The notes beneath the pieces were generated by a model that saw only the letters and a list, made by a program, of their open reading frames with translations, was not told the origin of the DNA and did not search any database. The translations under genes and the position numbers were made by a program. Below are positions 10,470 through 20,756 of a stretch of 64,000 bases of DNA, piece by piece. The stretch is from Petrosia ficiformis (taxonomy: Eukaryota > Porifera > Demospongiae > Haplosclerida > Petrosiidae). The stretch is from contig OX345636.1 of NCBI GenBank assembly GCA_947044365.1, positions 29,368,466 through 29,432,465 on the forward strand, in the 5' to 3' direction. Each line of letters opens with the position of its first letter. Positions within the stretch are counted from its first letter, which is position 1.

Positions 10470-11108
10470 TAGGCACCACCTCCCTATTTCAATGATGAGA
10501 GAATCTTGTCTATGACAATGACTATGTACATGTGACACTAGCATGAACAACATTGAGAACTAGAGTTATTTTGTCCATGAAAATCTTAAGATACAATTCA
10601 GACTTTTGCCTTTACTTAACAATTGTCCTATATACTATATTTGAAGTTGGTATTTAATTTCAAGCCTGAGACAAAGATCACAGCCAACTACCCAGCTTTC
10701 ACTATGCATTGTAGTATATTATACGAATTATTATTTAAGGTTTACATACAAAATATAAAATTAACATTCACATTAAAACTTACATTTATTATGAAGATAT
10801 CAACTACTACATTCAACAATGTCTTCAGAAACTACAGAAGTACAGTAAAAATAGCGTTGGAAAACAATGTGTTCAAATAGTGTAGGGTTATAGCTCAATT
10901 ATATGTCAAATATTGTGCATCGTATGCATAAACTATCAAAAAATCAGAGTTTAGCAACTAAACTTACATAGAGACAAGTCTATTCCCACAGTAACACTTC
11001 CTATAGTTAGCGAAGTCCTTGTGCCACCCTCGTAAATAAAATTTTCCTTGAGAAATTGTTTATTAATTATATACGGTATTTGACATCACTAATAATAGTT
11101 GTTTATAC
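10470..11108. other. Intronic/intergenic AT-rich sequence, no gene seen
   Basis: The 5' portion of the long piggyBac intron. Only short chance ORFs are present, and no repeat structure was seen beyond general A/T richness. Confidence 0.4.
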
Positions 11109-11293
11109 CTATCATTTTCAGTTATGCCAACATCTTTATGTTCCTCAGTCTCTTGATACTTGTCCCCTCTCTCTTCATCATCGTCTTCACTATCTACACC
11201 AAACTCATTGTCACTGCCATTGCAAATTACTTCAGCTCCTAAATCCAAGTCTTCAGTCACCATTTCTATTACTTGTTGAGTGCTGTAGCTCAT
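11109..11293 (-). CDS. piggyBac transposase, first coding exon
   Basis: The minus-strand ATG at 11293 opens 'MSYSTQQVIEMV' followed by a very acidic stretch (SEDDDEERGD), typical of piggyBac transposase N-termini. The exon appears to end at 11109 with AG|GTATAA. Joined to the acceptor at 5185, the junction codon becomes serine and the frame runs straight into '...DVHVHEAMDTDEA'. The intron would be 5.9 kb, far longer than the 54-70 bp introns elsewhere in this window, and it contains other genes. Transcription would start between 11293 and the element end at 11616. Confidence 0.6.
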
Positions 11294-11856
11294 CGTGAAT
11301 GATGTTATAACAAAAAATACTCTTGAAAAAAAACTATTTCCACTTCTGTGGGTGGGGCAGCTGATAATTACATTTTGACCGTGTTTGTAAATGGCGCTCT
11401 TTCAGGCAGATTGGCCTGAAATAGTGTGAAAACTTGTTTTATCTGAAGTACAGAGTTGCTCTAACATCATCAATAGGTAAGTGAATTCTAAATCTATCTG
11501 TATATCGAGCGATTGTGTTGTAATTGTCGTACAGTAATAAAGTTGCAAATCTGCAACCTTCGTTTTTTAGCGGATGTTTAAAAAGTTGCATATATGCAAC
11601 CTTCGTCGTTAAAGGGTTAATTATTATTATAATTCCGTATATTTCCGTAAGCACTGTGCACATAGCTGGAAGGAAGATGGAGACTGTTTCTACTCGGCGT
11701 TTTGTTGAAGACTGAACGATTTAACTCTCTCCTACGATGTAAGAATGACTCAAACATGAGTGAAAGACCCCTTATCAATGTGAAAATGCAGCAAACAGGT
11801 GAGACATGAGTTTTATTAATTCATTATCATTCTTATGAAACAACATTTGTATTTAT

Positions 11857-14800
11857 AGTAGACCGGGGCTATTCCGTTAACAATGGTTGCTATCGCCTAA
11901 TTACAATATTCATCTTATCAAAACTTTCGCCCTGATAACCAGACAAAGTTTTAATACAAGTTTTTGAAAAATATGTTAAATTTCGATTGTACTTATATAA
12001 TTTTGAAAGAAAATTTGCAAAACTTTTGAACAAACCAGAATTTTTTAATCGACAGTCAATGTGGGGCTATTCCGATACCACCGGGGCTATTCCATCTGTT
12101 AGTATACTGAGGAATATGCGGAAAATTATAAAAATTACGGAGTTTTTGAGAGGTGTTATTGATGCTTGAAAGAGGGTATAATGACTCAGAAATGTAAGTA
12201 AATGTTATAAATGACTTGTAAATGTTAATGTCTATATTATTATAGTATGTAGGCCTGGCTATTGCATGCAGTTTTCACATATAAAAACTTCTGATGACAA
12301 ATCTTCTTCTGTCCAATCAGCATACCCTGCACAGTCTTTGTGAGACCAGATACTACACTCCTCACACTGCAACCAGATTTCATCATCCTCATCATATGGA
12401 CTATCACAAATGGGACAGTGACCTGTGTCAGGGTCAGGTATTGATTTTTTGGGTGTTTTTGAAATTTGTTTACATTTTTTTTTCATTTTTTGGATTGATT
12501 TAGCTTCCTTTTCTTTTTGTTTTTCCTCCTTTTTTCTGCTTTTGCTTTTTTTTCATATTCTTTTTGTTCTTTTTTCTCTTGTGCCCTTTTCACTCTTTCT
12601 ATTGCCTCCTCTGATGTTAAACTTTCTCCGCACCCTGTTAACCTCTTTCGCTTATAAATTGTGGTTCTCTTTGGAGTTGTAGATTTCAGTAGGTCTGCAA
12701 AGAAGTTTCTTAAACTAGATTCTGAGCTTGAAGTTGATAATTGTGATGCTAATGACGATGGTGTTGATGTTGGTGGTACTGATAGTAATGACGGTGTTGA
12801 TGTTGGTGGTGGTAATATTGGTATTGATGGTGATGATTGGGATGGTGATGATTGGAATGTTGATGGTGATAGTGATGATGACTGTAGTGATGATAATATC
12901 GACGGTGATAATGTTGTTGTTGGTGGTAATATTGGTAGTGATAGTGATGAAGGTGCTAATGGTGATGATTGGGATGTTGATGGTGATACTGATGATGACT
13001 GCATCGATGTTGTTGATATTGTTGTCAATGATATTGGTGTTATTAGTGACAATTGTGGTGATGACGGTGATAGTGATAATTGTGGTGATGTTGATGATGA
13101 CTGTAATGATGATGATGTTGGTGTTAATAATATTGATGTTGATGATGACTGTAATGATGATGATGATGGTGTTAATAATATTGGTGTTGATGATGTTGAC
13201 GAAAATGGCTCGCAGTAAGCAAGGAGAGATTCTGGAACACTATCTGGATTGAAAGGAACAATACCAGCTTTTTGAAAACCTGCTTCTGCCCACTCTGGTT
13301 TATACTGTTTCCAAACTTCGTTTATTAGTGCTGGAAAATCTCGTTTAGAAATCACTCTCCTTTCTCTTCTTGTAAAATCGCCCACAATTCCTTGCCAAAC
13401 TCGTTTAATGTGGTTAATGACTCCAATATCAAGTGGTTGTAGACCATGTGTTGTGTGAGGAGGAAGGTGAATATTATGTTCAACAGCTAACAAGCGGATG
13501 TCGTAAGACACATGTGAACTATGACCATCCAAGATCAATAGTACTGGACGCTCGTTGGGAATTGATGGTATAAACAATGACCGCATCCAGTCCAAGAAGG
13601 TGTGTTCCACCATCCATCCATTTTGTGATACTGTATACTTACTACCTAAAGGACCGCCATATGTAGTGTCTGACATAAGTCGTTCACCTTTGTATACAAC
13701 GTATGGTGGAAGAATTTGGCCAGATGCTGATACGCACATCTGAACCGTTATATTTGCCCTTCCTGATCCAGCCAGTAATGCCTGTGGTGACTTTTGACCC
13801 CGCCTTGTCAAGATAGTTTTGGGAGTCCAACTTAAAGGAAAACCGGATTCATCAACGTTAAAAATTTGGTTAGGCTTATCAAACAAGTCAAGCTCAGTTA
13901 ATGTTGGCTTCAGACATTGTTGAAACCAATGAGTGACAACTTCTTTACTCATCGCTTTGGCTCTCACCATTTGTAAATTTTGTGGTTTTCGTTTAGTTAT
14001 TTGTGGATGCCTTCTCATAAAACCACTCCACCAACCTTCTCCTGGCACACCATTACAAAATGGGTTTGGTTTCTTAGTCACTTTGAAGAAGTTTTGAATT
14101 ATTCCCTCAATTTCTTGTCTACCCAAACCAAACCCCCCCCCATTGAGCAAAAAGCAAACATGTGTCTACTATCTCTTGCTCTTGTTGGGAGGTTAGAACT
14201 GTAGGATGACCTGGCTTTCTAATTATAGCTGTATTTTTAGTAATTCGATCCCTAAGAGTAGTTTGTGGAATCTTGTAAAGTCGTGCAGCTGCCATTATGT
14301 TCTTATGTAATTTTGCATGCTCAATAGCATTAGCTATGTCCTCTTCTGTCCACTTCATGGTTGCTGCTTTTCTTTTATAGTGTCGAACCATCCTATTTAT
14401 ATATGAATTGTTTGTTATTATTGATTTTATCATATTCGTAATTTTTTTTTATTTACAATAATAATTATATTATATTAATTTTTAAAATGTTATAATACTA
14501 TTCTTATTTCAACAAAAATTCAGTATATAAATATATATAATTATATATATATAACATTCATAAATAAGTTGTAGGAGTACTTGCCTGATAAAATCTACAG
14601 AATACTGGAAAGAAATAAACACAAAATTATGATAAATTGCTATAGAAATACCTTTTTTCAACTGCGTTTTTTTCCCGCGCTACAAAGGTGTTCTTGCATA
14701 GACTAATACCAATTTGTAGGAAATTCTATACTGAATCCAGTGGTACAAGCTTCAGACTTCTGCCTTACATCATATCAAGTTATAAGGCTGGAAACATAAC

Positions 14801-14896
14801 TAGTTAGGCGGGGCTATTCCGTGTATGAAAGGAGTGTCATCATTGAATTTATACAGTACACGGAATAGCCCCGCATCGGAATAGCCCCGGTTTACT
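11857..14896 (-). mobile_element. pogo/Tigger-type DNA transposon with PHD-finger transposase
   Basis: The ends read TATAGTAGACCGGGGCTAT on the left and, on the complementary strand at the right, TATAGTAAACCGGGGCTAT: long matching inverted ends that include the TA target of the Tc1/mariner/pogo group (left TA near 11856, right TA near 14896). The core GGGGCTATTCC recurs inside both ends (about 12064, 12086, 14815, 14858), so each end has several copies, like multiple transposase-binding sites. The minus-strand transposase gene (12259-14433) lies between. The element is about 3 kb, a normal size for an autonomous pogo element. Confidence 0.85.
12259..14433 (-). pseudogene. pogo/Tigger transposase: HTH, DDE_1, low-complexity linker, PHD finger
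   Basis: Minus strand. 14433-14119 encodes a psq-type helix-turn-helix ('MKWTEEDIANAIEHA...AARLYKIPQTTLRDRI'). 14150-12483 carries the CENP-B-like part ('GWWSGFMRRHP') and the DDE_1 core: first Asp in 'IFNVDESGFPLSW', second in 'VLLILDGHSSH', then 'THGLQPLDIGV' and a 150-residue Ser/Thr/Pro tract encoded by GATGATG-like repeats (12740-13210). 12486-12259 encodes a PHD finger, 'CPICDSP...WLQCEECSIWSHKDCAG...CENC'. The three parts are separated only by single-base slips, one in a C9 run near 14130 and one in a T run near 12480. These could be real indels or assembly errors, because the rest of the frame is intact. Confidence 0.85.
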
Positions 14897-15009
14897 ATAT
14901 ATACACTGTGCCTTAGATAAGTGTATGAGTATGCTACTACACTACTAGTTGAAATCTTTTGTATATCTGGTGGCCCTAAAAAGAACCCAAACAAAATACA
15001 ACAGTAAAC
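14434..15009. other. AT-rich 5' part and right end of the pogo element, plus short flank
   Basis: Contains the region upstream of the pogo transposase, with TATATA-rich sequence near 14520-14550, and the right subterminal repeat cluster at about 14811-14896. No other gene is seen. Confidence 0.5.
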
Positions 15010-15235
15010 ATTAAAAAAAAGAGGTAGTCAAGCACGTGACAGTTTGGTCACAATGCTGATAAAATGACAACAAAAAAACTAGGTGAAGCAGCAAAAAAAA
15101 GTAAGTAAACAAAAACAGAGGATGGGTAGGTACTGTAGTCAAACACCTGTGACAGTTTGTCACAGTGCCGATAAAATGACATAGGTGAAAATCTTGTGTA
15201 GACAACAACTGTGACAGTTTGGTATATAACAACAA
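15010..15235. repeat. Diverged tandem repeat, GTGACAGTTTGGTCACA unit
   Basis: A motif of the form 'gtagtcaa-ca-c-gtgacagttt-gtcacagtgc-gataaaatgaca' occurs near 15025 and again near 15135, with a partial third copy near 15208. Spacing is about 110 and then 70 bases. The minus-strand ORF that spans it is likely chance. Confidence 0.6.
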
Positions 15236-15425
15236 ATGCAGGTGGCTCCTAGAAGAACCCTATAGAGTAAAAAAAGAAAGAAAAAGATTAGTTAACATAG
15301 TAATATTACATGTATTTCTGTAGTGGTCAGTCCTGCCACAGTTACCACAAACTCGTTGAGGCATACAAGGTAGAGGACACACGATATCTTTTGTGGTCAT
15401 CAGAACAGAAATCTCTTATTTTTTC

Positions 15426-16281
15426 CTAGAGGTACCACTGCCTCTCGTTCGAAAACCCTGTAGGGTAAAGGAGTTGGGGAAGTTCTGCTGGAGATGGTGA
15501 CCAAGTGGCATCATGCAGAAGTGTTATTGTGCTCTCGTTGGTGTTTGAGAACTCGCTAATGTTTACAGTTCCTGGACAGTCGCTGCTAAACACAAACTTA
15601 TGAGTCAGTTTTCTGAATTTAGCTTCAAAGTAATTATGGCAATCGAATAATGGAACGATTCTTTGGTTTCCAACTGGCTGTGCAATGTTAACATTTGATG
15701 ACCTCTCTCTGGTCAAATCATCTGTACAGTCTACTCGTGTGTGACGAAATCTTTGTTTAAGTAACCCAAAACAGGCATCAGTGGCAAATTTTGTATGTCC
15801 AACTGGCAGAAAAGATAGGATGATGTGTTGGTGAAGTCCAATGATAAAAAAAATTGATGTCACAACATTACTTTTTCACACGTTATTAAATGTACCAGTA
15901 TAACAATATTGTTCTTATTCTGTCCGACGCAGTTGTCGGCATTGAGATGTACTGTCTGTTCTCCCAAACCATGATGACCATCAATTAGGAAATTGACCTG
16001 ACAAGGGATGCTCTCACATGTGACACCAAATAAACCACATTTGCGTGGAGTTACAAAAATAGATTAGTCCAGGTTGAAGTGGATCACTCAGAAGATGTAC
16101 CTGCTGGGCAAAATCGAAGGAGTAATAAACACAGATCTCGAATGAATTGAGTTGATGAGAAGAATTTGGTGGAAGAGGAGAATAAAGCATGCACTTGTTT
16201 GGAGGATTCTTCACAGGCATCTTTATAGTATTTCCTCTCTGTTGTAGCCCTTTCTAAGTGACTGACAGCTTGTCTGTACAA
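15426..16281 (-). pseudogene. DUF7869-type transposase-like fragment, copy A
   Basis: Minus-strand pieces in changing frames line up in a fixed order: 'LERATTERKYYKDACEESS' (16250-16190), 'SFDFAQQVHL' (16130-16085), 'CGLFGVTCEGIPRQ' in pieces (16040-15995), 'VHLNADNCVGQNKNN' (15955-15910), 'LPVGHTKFATDACFGLLKQR' (15810-15750) and a C-terminal part to the stop at 15426. The 'HADNCxGQNKNN' and 'LPVGHTKFxxDxCFGLLKQ' motifs match what I remember of DUF7869, a domain of mobile-element proteins. DNC probably supplies a catalytic Asp (inference). Several frame changes make it non-functional as one ORF; some may be introns. Confidence 0.65.
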
Positions 16282-16442
16282 CTGAAGTAATGTGAGTAAA
16301 TCAATGCATACATATCTTTAACATTTAATTTAAACCACTTAAAATATTGAGAGGAACAACAGAAATCGTCACTGCTTCCGCGACAAGAGGGGCAAAGACA
16401 GTAGAGGTGATCACCTGACCTGGGTGAGCCTTCATATCTTGT

Positions 16443-17310
16443 GAGTGAAGAGAAGAATATATCTGAAATATTAACAGAGTTGGATAAAGAAAATATTTCT
16501 ATTATTTCCATAACTCGTCAGTCACTGTGGAGAGCAAAAAAACGATATTTAACTGCTGGTCCATCAAAAAGAATTGGACGTCCTCTGATGAAGTACTTGA
16601 CATTATCAATATGTGCATGAATGAAGATGATGAAACAACTGCTTTGCAACTGCAAAATGTGTTAAGACAAGGAGGAAATGAAATATCTTTACGAAGTATT
16701 TTGAGAGGTCGAAAATCATTAGGATGGACATTTCATGGAGCAGCGTATTGCCAAATTATTCGAGATGTCAATAAAGTAAAGAGAATGGAGTGGGCAAATG
16801 ATGTCATTTGGAGTGATGAGACTACAGTACAGCTTGAGACGCATAAGAGATATTGCTGTAGAAAGAAAGGTCAGAAACCTAAACCTAAGCCTCGACCAAA
16901 ACACCCCCTAAAGCTTCATGTTTGGGGAGGTATAAGTTGGAAAGGACCCACTCATGTATGTATATTTGAAGGATGCATGGATGCTGAACTATATGTTGAA
17001 ATAGTTGACCAGTGTCTCATTCCGTTTGTACACGGTGCATATCCAAATGGTCATCGTTTCATGCAAGACAACGATCCCAAACATACATCACGTTGACGAA
17101 AAGGGTGTAAACAAGTGGAAAAGACCTCCAGATAGCCCAGACATTAATCCGATTGAGAACTTGTGGCATGAGCTTAAGGTATGTAATACTTGAAGTGTAC
17201 AATTAGACTGTACTTGATAATTAATCATGTAGGAATATATTAGAAGAGAAGTGAAACCAAGAAGGAAAGTACAGCTTGTGGATGGAATACTCAGTTTCTG
17301 GAGGACAGTA
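16443..17310 (+). pseudogene. Tc1/mariner-type (DDE_3) transposase with a 54-bp intron
   Basis: Plus strand. An HTH-containing N-terminus starts near 16443 ('ISEILTELDKENIS', 'ITRQSLWRAKKRY', 'KRIGRPL') and is frameshifted near 16590 into the main ORF. Catalytic core: 'DVIWSDETTVQL' (first Asp), 'RFMQDNDPKHTS' (second Asp), 'SPDINPIENLWHELK' (Glu). Just after the second motif a frameshift or small deletion (about 17090) shortens the second-Asp-to-Glu spacing below the usual 34. The C-terminus continues across an intron at 17179-17232 (AAG|GTATGT, acceptor CATGTAG) into 'EYIRREVKPRRK...GILSFWRTV'. No clear terminal repeats were found. Confidence 0.8.
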
Positions 17311-17324
17311 AATGTTAGCAAATG

Positions 17325-17435
17325 TTCCAACAGTTGTTACGCCATTATTTTATACTACTGTTTTGGTCAGTTTCAACAGTTGTTATGCCATTATTTTGTT
17401 TATTATACTACTGTTTTGGTCAGTTCCAACAGTTT
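17325..17435. repeat. About 46-bp tandem repeat
   Basis: A unit of the form 'CAACAGTTGTTACGCCATTATTTTATACTACTGTTTTGGTCAGTTt' (given here in pieces: CAACAGTTGTTA, CGCCATTATTTT, TACTACTGTTTTGGTCAGTT) occurs twice and begins a third time. The second copy has an extra GTTTATTA. It overlaps the 3' end of the Tc1-like fragment. Confidence 0.8.
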
Positions 17436-17588
17436 TTTTTACTAGTTTTTCCAATTGCAAGATTAACAGTGATAATTATTATATCCATAAAATATAAAAG
17501 ATTATGCAAAGGTAGTATTGCATGGTCAATTAATTCAGTGTGATAATTATTAAGAAAAGATTACAACGTAGCTAAATGGTGGCTGAAT

Positions 17589-17815
17589 GAGTAATGAAAA
17601 ATTAACATTGGTGGTGCAAGGAACAAAAAAATTAAAATTGGTGGCAGCTAATAAAGTATCGAAAAATTACCAATGGTGGTGGAAGTAACAAAAAAAATTA
17701 AAATTGGTGGTGGAACAATCCTACACACCTAATAAAGTAACGAAAAATTAACAATGGTAGTAGAAGTAACAAAAAAAAATTAAAATTGGTGGCAGAACAA
17801 TCCTACACACCTAAT
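17589..17815. repeat. About 75-bp tandem repeat, cluster 1
   Basis: Three successive copies of a unit built from 'GAAAAATTAACAATGGTGG', 'TGGAAGTAACAAAAAA', 'ATTAAAATTGGTGGCAG' and 'AACAATCCTACACACCTAAT'. The first copy lacks the last part. Slight base differences show they are not recent. Confidence 0.8.
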
Positions 17816-18466
17816 ATATACAAGAATAATTGTAGATTGCAGAATTATAAGTGTATTTGTTACACAGACGTCTTATTGTTGTTCTTACAGTTCAAAACAA
17901 ATGCTTGGAATATTGGAGTGTCCAGAATGAAATCTATACAGGAATATAGAAATCTTTACTACCCTTCACCATTTATTTGTTTCATGTATCATCTCAATAA
18001 TATCCTTTAAACTATTTTATTATTTATTTGTTAATAATAAACACTAATGAAATTAATAATACTGTTAACTTATAATTGCAGCTGCAGTGGGTTAGTCTCC
18101 TATCGTCTCTCTAAAGTATTCACCTTCCCTTCAGACCAAAGAATTTTCATGAAATGCTACAGTTTGGCTGGTATCTATGTTGCCATAAACGTTACTAGGG
18201 GTGTGGCAAGCACTTACATTGTACTTTTCGCATTATGAAGATGAAGGCACACACAGGTTGCTTTAGTGGAGGCTAGTGAAACTCACAGAGTTCTATAAGC
18301 TCCGTTAAAAGGTATCAATGGACAGGTAAGACAGTAGTGAAGCTTTTTATCTAATAAAACAGCAATCACCAGGGTATGCTATAACTGGCAATTTTGCACA
18401 ATATATCGAAATCATAAAATGCGTGAAAAGTCACCTTTTCTCATGCGCGCGTTCACATATATACAA

Positions 18467-18640
18467 ATAAAGTAACGAAAAGTTAACAATGGTGGTGGAA
18501 GTAACAAAAAATTAAAATTGGTGGCGGAACAATCCTACACACCTAATATATATACACTAATAACGAAAAAATTAACAATGGTGGTGGAAGTAACAAAAAC
18601 AAATTAAAGTTGGTGGCAGAACAATCCAATATATCCACTA
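18467..18640. repeat. About 75-bp tandem repeat, cluster 2
   Basis: Two more copies of the same unit as at 17589-17815 in the same orientation, separated from it by about 650 bp of unrelated sequence (17816-18466) in which no gene is recognised. The spacing suggests that the intervening piece was inserted into, or duplicated with, a longer array. Confidence 0.8.
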
Positions 18641-18964
18641 ATAAATAACACACATTAAACTAAAATCTCATGTCTAAATAATGATAAAATTCTGTTCGTT
18701 CCGAGTCTATGTCACCGTCATTCGCCCAAGTACATTTTACATAAAGGGTGTATTATGTCATTGTAACAAGTAGCATGTGAGTCTGCTGAACAGCATTTAG
18801 TTCTACGTAGCGTTAGTGACATGTATTGTTGTAATGGTGTCAGTGTAGGGTCAGTAATTAAATTATTACAGAACAAACAACAAGTTGAACACCCACTCAA
18901 AATGAAAAAGGGAAAAACAACAAGGAGAATAAAAAAAAATTCAGGTTTCCTAGGGGGAAGTGCA

Positions 18965-19369
18965 CTAATACATGAAAAACATCCACCACAAACTATTATA
19001 TTTATTTTGCCTATATTTATTTCTTATTAAACGATGAACGGAACTAATAGAATTAACATTTAAAATTTTTTTTTTCTGTACCCTAAGGGCACTAGATACA
19101 AAGTCCCAAAAAACATCACATCCTAAAAAGTCTGCTAGTCGCATTAAAATGAACATGTCCTGATAAGTGTCCGGTAAATTATACCGTGTTGGCTTACTTA
19201 AAAATTCAAAAATTGACCTATATAATATATTTAATTTCCTCCGGCACCTCCACAAATGTTTCATATGGCAACTCAATATGCTTACTCTCCTCTCTCCATT
19301 GTCCAGTTGATCAGGCATAGAGCACTGGACAATACTGGAGCAGAGATTTAGTGGTACATATTTGCCCAT
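18965..19369 (-). CDS. ORF of 134 codons, unknown
   Basis: Open on the minus strand with a plausible amphipathic mid-section ('YQDMFILMRLADFLGCDVF'). I recognise no domain. It could be a decayed exon of the neighbouring hAT-like element, but the next hAT piece is 300 bp away and in another frame. Treated as low confidence. Confidence 0.2.
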   Translation of the reverse strand: MGKYVPLNLCSSIVQCSMPDQLDNGERRVSILSCHMKHLWRCRRKLNILYRSIFEFLSKPTRYNLPDTYQDMFILMRLADFLGCDVFWDFVSSALRVQKKKILNVNSISSVHRLIRNKYRQNKYNSLWWMFFMY

Positions 19370-19671
19370 TTTTAGTGTGAATGATTACCTAATGTTTGTG
19401 AGAAGATAGATACAAGAAGTAACAATCAACTATGGATTAAAAACAAGTCATAAATGAAGTTGGTAACCCTCATGCAAGATATTGATCTTTGAGCGTGTTT
19501 AAAAGCTGTTGGAAATAGAAAAACAGATCAATATAATAGGCTATATATTGGGTTTATAAGAAAGTCAACAATGATTTATTATTTCACCACAAACCAATTA
19601 TAGGGACATAGGGGTAGGAACGAACATGGCAATATCACATTGATCATACGTTAAAGATAAACAGTTTCAAA

Positions 19672-20030
19672 CTAAAAATGTCCAAAAAAATCAACTCTTC
19701 TTTCATTGAACGAAGCAAATTCTTTTGCTATTTCAGTGAGTTCTGTCTTTGTGTGTGTGTGCAGCATTATTACATGGTTCAGTCGTATTGTAGAACGTAG
19801 ATAATTTTTAAGGCATCTAAGTGTTGAAAACGTACGTTCAGCAGTAGCAGAAGTCATTGGAACCGGTAAGGTATAGTCGAATGAGCTGATGAACTTCTGA
19901 GAACATTACTTTCCCAATGGATGTCTCATTCATCGTGTCACATACTGTGCTTAGACTTGTGACTTCTCTGATTTTAATTGAGCTTTCTTGATTATCTGCT
20001 TTCACAAGCTCAGGCATCATGGCAAGTTGT
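19672..20030 (-). pseudogene. hAT transposase C-terminal fragment (dimerisation domain)
   Basis: Minus strand: 'MPELVKADNQESS' (about 20020), 'FSEVHQLIRLYLT' (19890), then, after a frame change near 19858, 'MTSATAERTFSTLRCLKNYL' and 'LNHVIMLHTHTK'. The 'SATAERTFSTLR..KNYLRST' motif is the signature of the hAT C-terminal dimerisation region, close to the ZMYM1/TTF-type subgroup. No BED finger or catalytic core is present upstream. A GGGGTAGGAAC sequence at about 19611 and its inverse GTTCCTACCCC at about 20096 may be remnants of element ends. Confidence 0.7.
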
Positions 20031-20189
20031 AAATTGGGGGGGCTTAGCCCCCACAACCTTTAAGTTGGGGGGCTTCAGCCCCTCCTGCCCCCCCTGTTCC
20101 TACCCCACTTTATAGGGATATATGTAATTTGTTTCTCACTATGTAATATATACATGCAGTCTCTTTAAATTGCTTAAATACATGTTTAA

Positions 20190-20540
20190 ATTAGTGTTGT
20201 TTTGGTTAGGGATTACATTTTAGTTTTAGTTGTTTCCAAATTTCATTTTAGTTTAGTTTTGGTACAATTAGAGAAAGATAAGTGATAAATTGTGCATGTG
20301 TCTGACACACTTTACAATACTTGCAATTATTATCACCTACACTTTAGAGGTATCTTCTCACAATCACTATATGTGTAGATTTAAGGTGTGAACTGTTTCA
20401 AACCATAGTTATAGTTCATGAAGGAAAAAATAATTATAATTTGGTTTTAGTTTTACGGAATATTATATTTTGGTTTAGTTTTAGTTGGTATACTAAAATA
20501 TGTTTTGATTTTAGTTTTGGTATACCAAAACAACACTAAT
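20190..20540. mobile_element. 351-bp MITE rich in TTTTAGTTTTAG
   Basis: Ends ATTAGTGTTGTTTTGGT and ACCAAAACAACACTAAT form a 17-bp perfect inverted repeat. Inside both ends TTTTAGTTTTAG-type repeats occur. No coding capacity. I find no clear target duplication, so the superfamily is uncertain; TAGTGTTG ends are hAT-like. Confidence 0.75.
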
Positions 20541-20756
20541 TTCAATACTTATAGCTTTACATGCCTTTCACTATTAAAAAATAAAAATAATAATTTTAAT
20601 CAAAGGGTGATCCACACTGTAATTTTCATTAACACCTATACCACAGAGTCACCCATGTAGGATGTAACAGTCAAAGTACAAAACTAGTCTCCCCTCCCAA
20701 ACATACCAATCATCATTCTACACTTATATCAACTCCCTTTGATGGAAGATAAATCA

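Larger units (their letters stand above)
2548..11616 (-). mobile_element. piggyBac-like transposon 1 (long, nested)
   Basis: Left end: TTAA at 2544-2547 followed by CCCTTTAGCGACGAA. Right end: TTAA at 11617-11620, reading inward on the minus strand as CCCTTTAACGACGAA. The two ends match at 14 of the first 15 bases and then diverge, as piggyBac ends often do. The right end carries two 16-bp palindromes, 11584-11599 and 11542-11557, of the form GTTGCAnATnTGCAAC. Between the ends a minus-strand piggyBac transposase gene can be followed. The interval is about 9 kb because of inserts in its intron and its exon. Caution: BEL coding sequence does not resume at 11621, so the two ends are paired by sequence and gene structure, not by an intact empty site. 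Confidence 0.65.

Noticed and set aside
11617..11620. The possibility that this TTAA end belongs to a separate MITE and not to the large piggyBac
   Set aside because: No second MITE-type end was found to the left, and the transposase first exon begins 320 bp inside this end. The alternative is not excluded, because BEL sequence does not resume at 11621.
12661..13252. Two overlapping plus-strand ORFs rich in Asp/Gly and in Met/Val
   Set aside because: They are complementary readings of the Ser/Thr/Pro-rich linker of the minus-strand pogo transposase (GATGATG-type repeats).
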